Assembly (NCBI GenBank): GCA_020634335.1
Contig: JACKBY010000017.1
Location: 1-64,000 of the forward strand
DNA length: 64,000 nucleotides
Direction of reading: 5' to 3'
From: Promineifilum sp.
GTDB lineage: Bacteria; Chloroflexota; Anaerolineae; Promineifilales; Promineifilaceae
Shown piece by piece: positions 15,920-24,400 of this stretch (positions are counted from its first letter, which is position 1; every line of letters starts with the position of its first letter). The translations under genes and the position numbers were made by a program. The notes under the pieces are model-generated. The model saw only the letters and a list, made by a program, of their open reading frames with translations, was not told the origin of the DNA and did not search any database.

Positions 15920-18139
15920 TTAGCCGCCCCACGGGAACGGCGTCGGCTCAATTCCGTAGTATAGCTCCACGACCCGCCGAAAGAGGGGCGCGGCCACGTC
16001 TGAACCCTCGCCGGCGTTCTCCAGGATCACGGCAATCGCCAGTTCCGGGGCCTCCACCACGCGGCCGTCGGCCGTCGTGAACGGCTCGGCCGGCGCGTAG
16101 CCGACGAACCAGGCGTGGGGCAAGCCCGGCGGCGCTTCGGCCGTGCCCGTCTTGCCCGCCACGGACACCGGCAACCCTACGAAGCGGTGGGTGGCCGTGC
16201 CGTTGGGGGCATGGGTGACGTTCCACAGGCTCTCGCGCACCTGCGCCAGTTGCTCGGCCGATAGCGGCAGCGTGCCATTGACCACCGGCGGCGGCATTTC
16301 CGCGGCCGCCGTGGGCGATTCGCCGATGCGGTCGACCAGCGTCGGCCGATAGAGCGTGCCGCCGTTGGCGATGGCCGCGGCAATGTTCGCCATCTGTAGC
16401 GGCGTCACCTGCACATAACCCTGACCAATCGCCATGTTCACCGCATCACCCGTGGCCCAGCCCTCGCCGATGGTGTTGATCTTCCATTCCGGGTCGGGGA
16501 TCAACCCGGCCGACTCGGCGATGCCCTGGATGCCCGTCGGTTGGCCCAGACCGAACTCCTTGGCAATGCGTGGCAGCAAGGTGTTGTCCATGCCGTCGAT
16601 GGTGTAACCGACATCGTAGAAACAGGAGTTACAAGAAACTACCAACGCCGTGCGCAAGCTAACCGTGCCGTGGCCGCCGCTGAGCCAGTCGTATTTGGTG
16701 AATTCGTCGCCCAGCCGGTTCCACGAGCCGGTACTGGTGTAGCGTGAGTCGGGCGTGTACAGGCCGCTGTTGAGCGCGGCGGCGTAGGTCACCAGTTTGA
16801 ACGTCGATCCGGCCGGGTAGGCTCCCTGGGTGGCCCGGTTCAGCAGCGGTTGATTGGGATCGTTCAGCAGCGCGCTGATGGCCTGGGCGGAGTCGGGGCG
16901 CAGCGGGTCGAAGGCCTTGGGATCATAGGTGGGATAGGTTGCCAGCGCCCGCACCGCGCCGTTGTTGGGGTCGAGCACGACCACCGCGCCATAGTTGGCC
17001 GCCGGATGGGTGGCGATGGCATCGGCCAACGCCTGCTCCACGGCCGCCTGAAAATCCAGGTCGAGAGTGGTGTAGATGCTGCGCGCCGGCTGGGGATCGC
17101 GATCGGCCACCACGTCGATTACCTGCCCCGCCGGGTCGACAACGCTCAGGATGCCGCCGCGGTCGCCGTTGAGGTAATCCTCACCCCACGCCTCCAACCC
17201 GGCGATGCCGACCATTTCGTCGCCGGTGAAGCCCTGTGCCTGGTAGTCGGCCAGCTGCTCGGGCGAGATAGACCCCATGTAGCCGATGACGTGGGCGGCC
17301 GAATTAGTGTCGGAATAGAGGCGCATCGTGCGCCGCCTGGGCGTCGCCAGGCCCTTGTCGAGATACGGCTCCAGTGCCAGCGCATCCTGTTGCAGCTCCT
17401 GTTCGGCCACGATGCCCACAGGGACATACCATTCCGGCAAGGCTGAAGCGTACTTCTCCTTGATCGTGTCCGGGGTCTGACCCAACGCCTGGCTCAGCGC
17501 AGCCAGCAAGCCGGGCTCGTCCTCGATGCGGCCGGGGATGACAGCCAATTCGTAGGCACTGCCCTGGTAGGCCAGCGCCTGTCCCTCTACGTCATAGATA
17601 TTGCCGCGCGAGGGGACGCGCGCCTCCAGCGTCAGCCGGTTGCCGCCGCTCAGTTCGGGCAGAATAAGCCCCTCGTCCCACACGATCCCCCAGCGGCCGC
17701 CCTCATAGGCCAGCCGCGTCGAGTATTCGCGGACCAGATCGCCGACGATGTCGGACGTGAGCGTGACGCGAACGCCGAAATCGGCCCTGTCGCCTTCGCG
17801 CAAAACACCCAACGGTTGGGCGTGGATCTCGCTGACGGCCGCCGTCCGCATGGCCTCCTCATAGCGCTGGATGAACGACGCGCTATCGACCACCCCCTGA
17901 CTGGTGGGTGTCAGCAGGCTGTACATGCCCAGATAGTCGCCGGTCTCCCAGGCGCGATAAAAGGCGCGCGCATAGCCGGCGGGGTCTTCGGTGATGGGCG
18001 CGGGGGTGACGGTGGCCGTCGGTTCGGCCGTCGGCGGCGCGTCGATGCGCGAGTCGCGCAGGGCGGCGGTCGCGCTGCACGCGGCCGTGGCGATGACCAG
18101 GAGGAGGATAAGAAAAAGCAAGCCGAATTTAGGTTTCAT
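15920..18139 (-). CDS. Class B penicillin-binding protein (transpeptidase) with MecA-N-like domain
   Basis: Peptidoglycan transpeptidase, 739 aa. The N-terminus has a hydrophobic signal ending ATAACSA, which could be a lipobox, then Pro/Thr-rich linker. An NTF2-like MecA-N domain (AGYARAFYRAWETGDYLGMYSLL) follows. The dimerisation domain has RVPSRGNIYDVEGQALA. In the transpeptidase domain GSTFK holds the acyl-serine near residue 443, SCNS is the SxN motif near residue 500, and KTGT lies near residue 660. No glycosyltransferase domain is present, so it acts with a separate polymerase. It would function in the wall on the outer face of the membrane. The MecA-N domain is common in Gram-positive and Chloroflexota PBPs and does not by itself imply resistance. 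Confidence 0.93.
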   Translation of the reverse strand: MKPKFGLLFLILLLVIATAACSATAALRDSRIDAPPTAEPTATVTPAPITEDPAGYARAFYRAWETGDYLGMYSLLTPTSQGVVDSASFIQRYEEAMRTAAVSEIHAQPLGVLREGDRADFGVRVTLTSDIVGDLVREYSTRLAYEGGRWGIVWDEGLILPELSGGNRLTLEARVPSRGNIYDVEGQALAYQGSAYELAVIPGRIEDEPGLLAALSQALGQTPDTIKEKYASALPEWYVPVGIVAEQELQQDALALEPYLDKGLATPRRRTMRLYSDTNSAAHVIGYMGSISPEQLADYQAQGFTGDEMVGIAGLEAWGEDYLNGDRGGILSVVDPAGQVIDVVADRDPQPARSIYTTLDLDFQAAVEQALADAIATHPAANYGAVVVLDPNNGAVRALATYPTYDPKAFDPLRPDSAQAISALLNDPNQPLLNRATQGAYPAGSTFKLVTYAAALNSGLYTPDSRYTSTGSWNRLGDEFTKYDWLSGGHGTVSLRTALVVSCNSCFYDVGYTIDGMDNTLLPRIAKEFGLGQPTGIQGIAESAGLIPDPEWKINTIGEGWATGDAVNMAIGQGYVQVTPLQMANIAAAIANGGTLYRPTLVDRIGESPTAAAEMPPPVVNGTLPLSAEQLAQVRESLWNVTHAPNGTATHRFVGLPVSVAGKTGTAEAPPGLPHAWFVGYAPAEPFTTADGRVVEAPELAIAVILENAGEGSDVAAPLFRRVVELYYGIEPTPFPWGG

Positions 18140-18224
18140 GATGCCTTGACGTGCCTGTTGACCGTTCCATTATAGCGAGGAAGAATGGGGTTGCCGCGTT
18201 GGTGTTATGGTAAGTTAATGTGGC

Positions 18225-18252
18225 TTCGGATAGCACTCAGTCATGGTATAAT
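18225..18252 (+). promoter_or_regulatory. Promoter upstream of the VOC gene
   Basis: TATAAT at 18247-18252 with a weak -35, TTCGGA (18225-18230), 16 bp upstream. It leaves a leader of about 105 nt. Confidence 0.45.
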
Positions 18253-18364
18253 AAATTCGGCGCGTGATATGAATGACAATGAGCGAAAGATCTATGACTG
18301 GGGATAAGACCCGAATCGCCCGACGAACTGATCGCTTGAGTCAGAGGATAGGAGTTATAAGCTA

Positions 18365-18772
18365 ATGGACTGGAAACTTGAGGTCGTGATAGTTCCCGTG
18401 GCCGACGTCGATCGCGCCAAGCACTTCTATCATGAGCAGGTCGGCTTCGTCGTCGACCACGACACGCGCATCAGCGACGGGGTGCGCGTCGTGCAGTTGA
18501 CGCCGCCCGGCTCGGGCTGCTCCATCGTCATCAGCAGGGGCATGGGTGTGGACATGCAACCGGGGTCGCTGAAGGGCTTGCAGCTCGTCGTGGCCGACGT
18601 AGACGCCGCCCACGCTCAACTGGTGGAGCAGGGTGTGGCCGTCAGCCCGGTCAGCCACTTTGAAGGGTCAGACCTGAAGGAAGGTCGCGGCGGGGACTGG
18701 AACAGCTTTATCTTCTTCGATGATCCCGACGGGAATTCGTGGACGGTGCAGGAGCGGCCGAAGCAAGGCTGA
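18365..18772 (+). CDS. VOC-superfamily (glyoxalase/dioxygenase fold) protein
   Basis: 135 aa, one vicinal-oxygen-chelate domain of two beta-alpha-beta-beta-beta modules. It begins WKLEVVIVPVADVDRAKHFYHEQVGF and ends with FFDDPDGNSWTVQERP, the usual metal-Glu/Gln strand layout. Similar small proteins are often annotated as glyoxalase-like, but the substrate cannot be told from sequence. AGGAG lies about 10 nt before the ATG. It is a single gene, followed by a toxin-antitoxin remnant with its own promoter. Confidence 0.85.
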   Translation: MDWKLEVVIVPVADVDRAKHFYHEQVGFVVDHDTRISDGVRVVQLTPPGSGCSIVISRGMGVDMQPGSLKGLQLVVADVDAAHAQLVEQGVAVSPVSHFEGSDLKEGRGGDWNSFIFFDDPDGNSWTVQERPKQG

Positions 18773-18788
18773 GGCAGACGGCGCGGCA

Positions 18789-18816
18789 TTACCAGTACGG
18801 CTAACTCAAGTAGAAT
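18789..18816 (+). promoter_or_regulatory. Promoter of the TumA/TumE locus (leaderless)
   Basis: TTACCA (18789-18794) and TAGAAT (18811-18816) with a 16-bp spacer. The ATG at 18823 is 6 nt downstream of the -10 box. Confidence 0.55.
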
Positions 18817-18822
18817 TAGCAT

Positions 18823-19131
18823 ATGGTTCCTGATGGTGAGGCAATCGTCACGGGTAGCGTCAAGCGCCTATTTCCGCGCCTGTCGAAAGATGAGGCCCTG
18901 GCGTCTTTGTTGCTGGAGCGCGCCCAGCGAAACTTGATCAAGTATCAGAGCCAAGCGCGACTGTATGAGAACAAATATGGGCAACCTTTCTCAGAATTCC
19001 GCCGGATGATCGTCGAGAGCGAGGCGGGAGCGGAGAAGGAACAGGATTACTTTGATTGGGAATTAGCGGTTACTGGCGTTGAGGACATGAGGCTGGAGAT
19101 AGACTGTCTTAGCGGAGTTCTCGATCAATAA
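18823..19131 (+). CDS. Putative antitoxin of a TumE-type toxin-antitoxin pair
   Basis: 102 aa, charged and largely helical, with no membrane segment. Its assignment comes mainly from position: the gene immediately downstream, starting at the very next base, is a decayed TumE (DUF6516) toxin, and such toxins are normally preceded by a small helical antitoxin. It contains LLLERAQRNLIKYQSQARLY followed by an acidic stretch ending DYFDWELAVTG. The frame is intact, so an orphan antitoxin may still be expressed from its leaderless promoter. Confidence 0.6.
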   Translation: MVPDGEAIVTGSVKRLFPRLSKDEALASLLLERAQRNLIKYQSQARLYENKYGQPFSEFRRMIVESEAGAEKEQDYFDWELAVTGVEDMRLEIDCLSGVLDQ

Positions 19132-19484
19132 ATGAATAAGGCCGACTTGTTGGCCCGCTTATCTCAGGGAGCTAATCAGCGGCCCTATATTCGGCAGCTT
19201 GAAATACTCGAACAAACCTCATCGTTAGTAAAATCTCGCCAAGTCATTTCGTTCGGTATTTTCGTGCAGATGTATCGAAATGATCGCTTTGACTCGACCA
19301 ATTTGGCACTCATTCACAATTGAAGCCATGTTTATGGCCGCGATCAACTCGGCGGTTCCTGGCATCGTCACGCATTATCTGATCCGCAAGCTCATGATAA
19401 AAGCGAACTGGGGCGCAAAGCAGTTACCCTGGATGATTTTCTGATGAAGTTGAGATTGTGATGGCAGAGCTTGGGCTACCGTGA
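19132..19484 (+). pseudogene. Decayed TumE-type (DUF6516) toxin gene
   Basis: The first 63 codons read as a TumE toxin N-terminus (RPYIRQLEILEQTSSLVKSR ... FVQMYRNDRFDSTNLALIHN) and stop at a TGA at 19321. The same frame continues after the stop with HVYGRDQLGGSWHRHALSDP and KAVTLDDF, the expected C-terminal half. The stop therefore looks like a single substitution, probably of a Gly codon. Near 19441 a 1-nt loss moves the tail into another frame, where it reads DEVEIVMAELGLP and stops at 19484. Two lesions in one short gene argue for real decay rather than one sequencing error. TumE toxins are thought to be RNase-like growth inhibitors. Confidence 0.75.
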
Positions 19485-19502
19485 TCACGACAGTGAAATT
19501 GG

Positions 19503-19547
19503 AAAATAAATAGCCCCGGTTGTTGTCCATCCCGGGGCTTTTTATTT
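19503..19547. terminator. Bidirectional intrinsic terminator between the TA locus and lpdA
   Basis: AGCCCCGG 19512-19519 pairs with CCGGGGCT 19532-19539, with a T-run to 19547 on the plus strand and an A-rich stretch 19503-19510 that gives T residues on the minus strand. It can end transcripts from both sides. Confidence 0.8.
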
Positions 19548-19557
19548 CACCTTCCCC

Positions 19558-20949
19558 CTATATATGAATCGCCTCCCCCTCTACCCCATGCGCCGCTTCC
19601 ATCAGCGCCTCGCTCAGCGTCGGGTGGGCATGGACGTTGCGGGCGATCTCCTCGGCCGTCAGCTCGTTGTTGTGCGCCAGTGTCAGTTCCGGCAGTAGCT
19701 CGGTCACGTCCGGGCCAACCAGGTGCGCGCCCAGAATCTCGCCATATTTGGCGTCGGCGATGATCTTGACGAAGCCGTCGCGATCGCCCAGCCCCAGCGC
19801 CTTGCCGTTGGCAACGAACGGAAAGGTGCCCACGTTGACTTCGTAGCCCGCTTCCCTGGCCCCCGCCTCGGTGTAGCCAAAGCTGGCGACCTGCGGCTGG
19901 CTATAGGTGCAGCGCGGCAACATGCGATAGTCGAGCGTTACCGTCGGATGCCCGGCGATGGTCTCGGCGGCCACGATGCCCATGGCCGAAGCGATGTGGG
20001 CCAGCCGGTAATCGGTCGCCACGTCGCCGATGGCATAGATGTTGGGCACGTTGGTGCGCATGCCCTCGTCGATGACAATATTCTTGCGCTCCGTCAGCTT
20101 CACGCCAGCCGCCTCCAGGCCGATGCCCTCGGTGTTGGGCGCGAAATTGATCGCCACCAGACAGACCTCCGCCTCCAGCGCATCGCCGCCTTCCACGCTG
20201 ACCCGCACGCCTTTATCCGTTTTCTCGATGCCGGTCACCTTGGCGTTGGTCTGGAACTTCACCCCCAGCTTCTTGTAGGCCTTTTCCAGCACATCGCTGA
20301 CTTCCGGCTCCTCGTTGGGCAGCAGGTGGGGCATCATCTCCAGGATGGTCACGTCGACGCCGTAGTTGACCCACATGTAGGCAAACTCCACGCCAATGGC
20401 CCCGCCGCCGATGATGACCACCGACTGCGGCGGGTTCTCGGCCAAAATGGCCGGGATATAGGAGATGACCTTCTCGTCGTCAAAGTCGACGCCGGGAAAC
20501 GGCCGCGGCCGTGCGCCCGTGGCGATGATGACGTTCTTGGCCTCCAGCGTCGCCTCCTGGCCGTCGTTGAGCCTGACGCTCATCGTAGTCGGCCCGGTCA
20601 GCGTGCCCGTGCCGTCGTAGACGTCGATCTTGTTCTTCTTCATCAGGAAGCCGACGCCCTTCACCAGCCGGTCGGATACCTGCCGGCTGCGCTTGAAAGC
20701 CACGCCGTAATCGAGCTTCAGGTTGTCGAAGCTGAAACCGAACTCTTTGGCCCGGTGTTGCAGCGTGTGGGCGACCTCGGCGTTCTTCAGCAGGGCTTTG
20801 GTGGGAATGCAGCCGATGTTGAGGCACACGCCGCCCATGTACTGCTTCTCGACGACCGCCGTCTTCAGCCCCAATTGCGCCGCGCGAATAGCGGCAACAT
20901 AGCCGCCCGGCCCCGCCCCCAGAACCACGACGTCGTATTTTTCTGCCAT
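19558..20949 (-). CDS. lpdA: Dihydrolipoyl dehydrogenase (E3)
   Basis: Flavoprotein that reoxidises dihydrolipoamide of 2-oxoacid dehydrogenase or glycine cleavage complexes with NAD. 463 aa from the ATG at 20949 (AAGGAG upstream), beginning AEKYDVVVLGAGPGGYVAA, the FAD site. The redox-active disulfide is GGVCLNIGCIPTKALL near residue 45. The NAD site GGGAIGVEFAYMW and the second FAD motif YAIGDVA follow, and the C-terminal HAHPTLSEALMEAAHG supplies the His-Glu base pair. No E1 or E2 genes are in the window. The gap before this gene is filled by a short tandem-repeat hairpin element. Confidence 0.95.
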   Translation of the reverse strand: MAEKYDVVVLGAGPGGYVAAIRAAQLGLKTAVVEKQYMGGVCLNIGCIPTKALLKNAEVAHTLQHRAKEFGFSFDNLKLDYGVAFKRSRQVSDRLVKGVGFLMKKNKIDVYDGTGTLTGPTTMSVRLNDGQEATLEAKNVIIATGARPRPFPGVDFDDEKVISYIPAILAENPPQSVVIIGGGAIGVEFAYMWVNYGVDVTILEMMPHLLPNEEPEVSDVLEKAYKKLGVKFQTNAKVTGIEKTDKGVRVSVEGGDALEAEVCLVAINFAPNTEGIGLEAAGVKLTERKNIVIDEGMRTNVPNIYAIGDVATDYRLAHIASAMGIVAAETIAGHPTVTLDYRMLPRCTYSQPQVASFGYTEAGAREAGYEVNVGTFPFVANGKALGLGDRDGFVKIIADAKYGEILGAHLVGPDVTELLPELTLAHNNELTAEEIARNVHAHPTLSEALMEAAHGVEGEAIHI

Positions 20950-20954
20950 AGTGT

Positions 20955-21042
20955 CTCCTTGAGATACGAGATACGAAATACGAGATACAGGTGAAGAACG
21001 CGCTCCGGCCCGGCCATCTCGCCGTTCATCACTCGTCACTCA
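20955..21042. repeat. Heptad-repeat hairpin element between mce and lpdA
   Basis: Four near-identical GAGATAC heptamers (20961-20988; one is GAAATAC) form one arm. The other arm, 21025-21042, is built of CACTCGT/CACTCAC words. The element spans exactly from the stop codon of the upstream gene to the ribosome binding site of lpdA. A relative, in the other orientation, fills the gap at 23800-23893. Confidence 0.6.
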
Positions 21043-21440
21043 CTCAATTGATATAGTTCCACCAGGACGCCTCCCGTGCTTTTCGGGTGCACAAAGGCGT
21101 ATTTGCGGCCGCCGTGTCCCTCCACAGCCGTCTCGTTGATCAGCTGGATGTCGTGCTCCCGCAGACGAGCCATTATGGCGTCGATGTCCTCGACCTCCAG
21201 GCACATGTGATGGATGCCCGGCCCGCGCTTCTCCAGAAAGCGGGCCACGCCGCTGTCGGCCGCGGTCGGCTTCAGCAGCTCGACGTTGCTGCCGCCAACC
21301 GGCAGGAAAGCTACGTCGACGCCCTCGCTGGGTACTGACTCCGTGCGGTCCAGCTTCAGCCCCAATGCCCCCTCCCAGAAATCCAGCGCACCCTCCAGCT
21401 CGGGCACGATGATGGCGATATGGTTGATGTTCTTGATCAT
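21036..21440 (-). CDS. mce: Methylmalonyl-CoA epimerase
   Basis: Interconverts (R)- and (S)-methylmalonyl-CoA, linking propionyl-CoA to succinyl-CoA. 134-aa VOC-fold enzyme. It starts IKNINHIAIIVPELEGALDF with the first metal His, has GPGIHHMCLEVEDIDA with the second His, and ends GGVLVELYQ with the metal Glu. The SVPSEGVDVAFLPVGGSNVELL segment is typical of the epimerase rather than other VOC proteins. The mutase is not in this window. It lies upstream of lpdA and downstream of mdh, all minus strand, a central carbon cluster. Confidence 0.9.
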   Translation of the reverse strand: MIKNINHIAIIVPELEGALDFWEGALGLKLDRTESVPSEGVDVAFLPVGGSNVELLKPTAADSGVARFLEKRGPGIHHMCLEVEDIDAIMARLREHDIQLINETAVEGHGGRKYAFVHPKSTGGVLVELYQLSE

Positions 21441-21570
21441 AGTGCTCTCGTGAATCGGGCGGAATTAAACATGGATTAGATGGATCGGATGGCATGCGCC
21501 ATGCCTATCCATTTAACCCGTCCAAATCCGTATTCAATTTCTGCTTTCCAGGTGGGCAGCCGGAACCGGG

Positions 21571-21598
21571 GCCAATCTCCGCCCCCGGTTCCGGGCCG
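21571..21598. terminator. GC-rich hairpin after mdh
   Basis: CGGAACCGGGG and CCCCGGTTCCG form an 11-bp or longer stem 3' of the mdh stop on the minus strand. No T-run follows, so termination is only suggested. Confidence 0.4.
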
Positions 21599-21610
21599 CC
21601 GCCGGTGATT

Positions 21611-22597
21611 TTACTTCAACAGGTCGGTGATGACCGCTTTCTCTTCGCGCAGCTCGTCCTGCGTGACGGCGATTTTCTGTTTGGCGAAGTCGCTCCAGGG
21701 CAGGCCCTGCACGATGCTCCAGCCGCCGTCGCCGTCGCTGACCAGGGGGAAGGAAAAGATCAGGCCCTCGTCGATGCCGTAGCTGCCGTCAGATGGGACC
21801 GCAGCCGAAAACCAGTCGCCGTCGGGCGTCCGCTGCAGGAAGCTGCGCACGTGGTCGAGGGCGGCATTGGCGGCCGACATGGCCGACGACAGGCCGCGCG
21901 CGGCGATAATGGCCGCGCCGCGCTTTTGCACCGTCTCGATGAACGGCCCGCGCAGCCAATCGTGGTCGGTGATGACCGTCATGGCCGAGTGGCCGTTGAT
22001 CTTGGCGTTCTCGAAGTCGGGATACTGCGTGGCACTGTGGTTGCCCCAAATGGTGACATTGCTGACGTCGGTGACGCGCACGCCGGCCTTCTGTGCCAGC
22101 TGGGCATAGGCCCGGTTCTGGTCGAGGCGTGTCAGGGCGCTGAAGCGATTGGCCGGGATGTCGCCGGCGTTGTTCATGGCGATCAGCGCGTTGGTGTTGG
22201 CCGGGTTGCCGACGACAGCCACACGCACGTCATCGGCCGCCACCTCGCTCAGCGCCTGCCCCTGGCCCACAAAGATGGGGCCGTTGACCTTGATCAGATC
22301 GCCGCGCTCCATGCCTTTCGAGCGCGGCCGCGAGCCGATCAGCAGCGCCCAGTTCACGCCGTCGAAAGCCACCTTGGGATCGTCGCTGATGACGACGTTA
22401 TCGAGCAGCGGAAAGGCGCAATCGTCGAGTTCCATGACGACGCCCTCCAGGGCTTGCATCGCCGGGCTGATCTCCAGCAGATGCAGCGCCACGCGAGTAT
22501 CGGGGCCGAAGACCTCGCCGTTGGCGATGCGCGGCAGGATAGAGTAGCCGATCTGGCCGGCCGCTCCGGTGACGGCAACTTTAACGAGTTTGGACAT
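21611..22597 (-). CDS. mdh: Malate dehydrogenase
   Basis: NAD-dependent oxidation of malate to oxaloacetate. 328 aa, beginning VKVAVTGAAGQIGYSILPRI (nucleotide-binding GxxGxxG), with the mobile-loop GSRPRSKGMERGDL (substrate arginines), VVGNPANTNALIA, and the catalytic-His segment TIWGNHSATQYPD. The long GAAGQIGYS form and the length place it with the cytosolic-type malate dehydrogenases rather than the LDH-like type. AGGAG precedes the ATG. Confidence 0.95.
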   Translation of the reverse strand: MSKLVKVAVTGAAGQIGYSILPRIANGEVFGPDTRVALHLLEISPAMQALEGVVMELDDCAFPLLDNVVISDDPKVAFDGVNWALLIGSRPRSKGMERGDLIKVNGPIFVGQGQALSEVAADDVRVAVVGNPANTNALIAMNNAGDIPANRFSALTRLDQNRAYAQLAQKAGVRVTDVSNVTIWGNHSATQYPDFENAKINGHSAMTVITDHDWLRGPFIETVQKRGAAIIAARGLSSAMSAANAALDHVRSFLQRTPDGDWFSAAVPSDGSYGIDEGLIFSFPLVSDGDGGWSIVQGLPWSDFAKQKIAVTQDELREEKAVITDLLK

Positions 22598-22967
22598 AGT
22601 AACTTCTCCTTGGACAATGCCTGGAGATTTCCAGGCTGGGTTATAAATGGTCAGCGCGCCTTGGCTTCCGGGGCAGGTTGGTCACGGTGGGCGACACATC
22701 TATTATCGGATGTTTCGGGTGAGGGGGCAATGTAGAAGAGTGGGTGGAGCCGGAAATGATGGACACGAAGTGTTCATTCCTGAATGTGCGTCTCGAATGG
22801 AAGAATAAAAACGTAACCGGTAGCCGTGTCGCCTGGTCCCGGCAAAAGGGAACCAGAGCCGTCGCGCAATTATTCAAACCCTGCTTGCCGGCCGGTGGCA
22901 GGCGCCACAAATCGCTGGGCTATCTCTTGTGTTGCGGAGGCGCGAAAAGCAAAAACGCCGGTCTGGC
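22598..22967. other. Gene-free stretch upstream of mdh
   Basis: 370 bp between the mdh start and the end of the rRNA methyltransferase gene, both minus strand. It should contain the mdh promoter, but I see no convincing -35/-10 pair. No hairpin repeat, RNA gene or credible small gene is seen. Confidence 0.5.
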
Positions 22968-23795
22968 CTAGTCAATACTCCCTCGCTGCCGCACCACCTC
23001 GTACATCAGCAGCGCCGCCGAGGCCGACAGATTCAAACTGTCCACTGCTCCAGCCATGGGGATGCGCACACGCACGCCGGCCGCCGCCAGCCACGTATCG
23101 CTCAATCCCCACGCCTCGCTGCCCACGGCCAAAGCCACCGGCCCGGTCAGGTCGGCGGCCGTATAGAGCGTCTCGGCCGCCGGGCCGGCGGCGACGACGG
23201 TGATCCCCTGCTCGTGCAACCAGCCGATGGTCTCGTCGGTCGTCGCCGCGACAGTCGGCACGGTAAAGTAGGCCCCCAGGCTGGCGCGGATGACGTTGGG
23301 GTTGTGGAGATCGGTTCCCTGGTGGTCCGGCGGCGTGGGCACGAGCACAGCATCGACGCCGGCGGCGTCGGCCGTGCGCAAGATCGCCCCCAGATTACCC
23401 GGCTTCTCGGCTTCTTCCACGACCAGCAAAAACGGCGCGCCGCCAAACGCAAGGCTCTCCAGCCGGTTGCGGCGATAGGCGATGACCATCAGTAGCCCGC
23501 CACTGGCCCCGCGATAAGCCATCTTGGCGAACACGTCCGGCGAGACAAGTAACAACTCGCTCATGCCCGTCGCGGCGGTGGCCCTCAGGTGCTGCGCGAC
23601 CCTCTCCGCCTCCGCGCCGTCGATCAGTTCCGGGCACATATAGGCTTCGACCGGCACGACGCCGTGGTCGAGCGCCTGCCGAATTTCGCGCACCCCTTCG
23701 ACCACGGTCTGCCGCGCCTCGTCGCGCGCCCGCCGCTCACTGAGCTTGACGATTCGCTTAACGCGCGGGTTCTGGGGGCTGGTGATGGAGAGCAT
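22968..23795 (-). CDS. SpoU/TrmH-family RNA 2'-O-methyltransferase
   Basis: SAM-dependent ribose methyltransferase, 275 aa. An N-terminal substrate-binding domain (SPQNPRVKRIVKLSERRARDE ... VEGVREIRQAL) precedes a trefoil-knot SPOUT domain. The three SpoU motifs are visible: EEAEKPGNLGAILRTADAAG, VALAVGSEAWGLSD, and the terminal IPMAGAVDSLNLSASAALLMYE. This domain order resembles RlmB and TsnR-type 23S rRNA enzymes; the exact nucleotide modified cannot be told. The ATG at 23795 or a GTG 6 nt earlier could start it. A repeat element separates it from the carbonic anhydrase gene. Confidence 0.9.
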   Translation of the reverse strand: MLSITSPQNPRVKRIVKLSERRARDEARQTVVEGVREIRQALDHGVVPVEAYMCPELIDGAEAERVAQHLRATAATGMSELLLVSPDVFAKMAYRGASGGLLMVIAYRRNRLESLAFGGAPFLLVVEEAEKPGNLGAILRTADAAGVDAVLVPTPPDHQGTDLHNPNVIRASLGAYFTVPTVAATTDETIGWLHEQGITVVAAGPAAETLYTAADLTGPVALAVGSEAWGLSDTWLAAAGVRVRIPMAGAVDSLNLSASAALLMYEVVRQRGSID

Positions 23796-23799
23796 GGTC

Positions 23800-23893
23800 A
23801 CTCGTCAGTGGTCAGTGGTCGGTCGCCGGCCCGCGCCACTCCTATGTCGTATCTCGTATCTCGTATCTCGTATCTAAATTCGACACTCGTCAC
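23800..23893. repeat. Heptad-repeat hairpin element between gamma-CA and the methyltransferase
   Basis: Words TCACTCGTCAGTGGTCAGTGG at one end and a GTATCTC heptamer repeated about four times (23848-23875), then CACTCGTCACT, fill the gap exactly between two minus-strand genes. The heptamer is the reverse complement of GAGATAC in the 20955-21042 element. Confidence 0.6.
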
Positions 23894-24396
23894 TATATCT
23901 TCCCTTCCCGGTACGCTTCCTTGCGGGCCATGTAGTTGCCCACGGCGCGCGGGCCGGCCGAGCGCTGGGCGTCCGTCAACGGGCCGACGACCTTGGCCGG
24001 CACGCCCAGAGCCAGCATCCCCGGCGGCAGATGCATTCCCGGCGGCACGACCGCCCCCGCGCCCACCACCGCCCCCGCGCCGATGACCGCGCCGTCGAGC
24101 ACCGTCGCCCGAATGCCGATCAGCGCGCCGTCCTCCACTGTGCAGCCGTGGACCACAGCCCCGTGCCCGATAGTCACCTCGCGGCCGATGACGCACGGAA
24201 ACCCGGCCGAGACGTGGAGCACCGCCCCGTCCTGGATATTCGTCCGGTCGCCGACGGCGATGGGCGCTTCATCGCCGCGCAGCACGGCCCCAAACCATAC
24301 GCTGACGTCTTCGCCCAGCGTGACGTCGCCCCGCACCGTAGCCGTGTCGGCGATCCATACGCTGGCTGGAATGGCCCGTTTGCTGGAAAGTTCCAT
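23893..24396 (-). CDS. Gamma-class carbonic anhydrase-like hexapeptide-repeat protein
   Basis: 167 aa left-handed beta-helix protein (CamH/YrdA/PaaY type). Hexapeptide turns run through DTATVRGDVTLGEDVSVWFG, VGDRTNIQDGAVLH, VIGREVTIGHGAVVHG and GAVIGAGAVVGAGAVV. The three zinc-ligand histidines of the family are matched by the His of AVLH, of TIGHG and of VVHG. A C-terminal helix (SAGPRAVGNYMARKEAYREG) packs on the helix as in YrdA. The ATG at 24396 begins 5 nt after the stop of the preceding CtaG-like gene, so the two are likely coupled. Actual carbonic anhydrase activity is not certain for this subgroup. Confidence 0.88.
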   Translation of the reverse strand: MELSSKRAIPASVWIADTATVRGDVTLGEDVSVWFGAVLRGDEAPIAVGDRTNIQDGAVLHVSAGFPCVIGREVTIGHGAVVHGCTVEDGALIGIRATVLDGAVIGAGAVVGAGAVVPPGMHLPPGMLALGVPAKVVGPLTDAQRSAGPRAVGNYMARKEAYREGKI

Positions 24397-24400
24397 CAGT

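Noticed and set aside
20961..20988. GAGATAC array as a CRISPR
   Set aside because: The unit is only 7 bp, directly tandem, and there are no spacers or cas genes.
22744..23203. Two open frames upstream of mdh on the plus strand
   Set aside because: They overlap the rRNA methyltransferase on the other strand and have low-complexity composition with no ribosome binding site.
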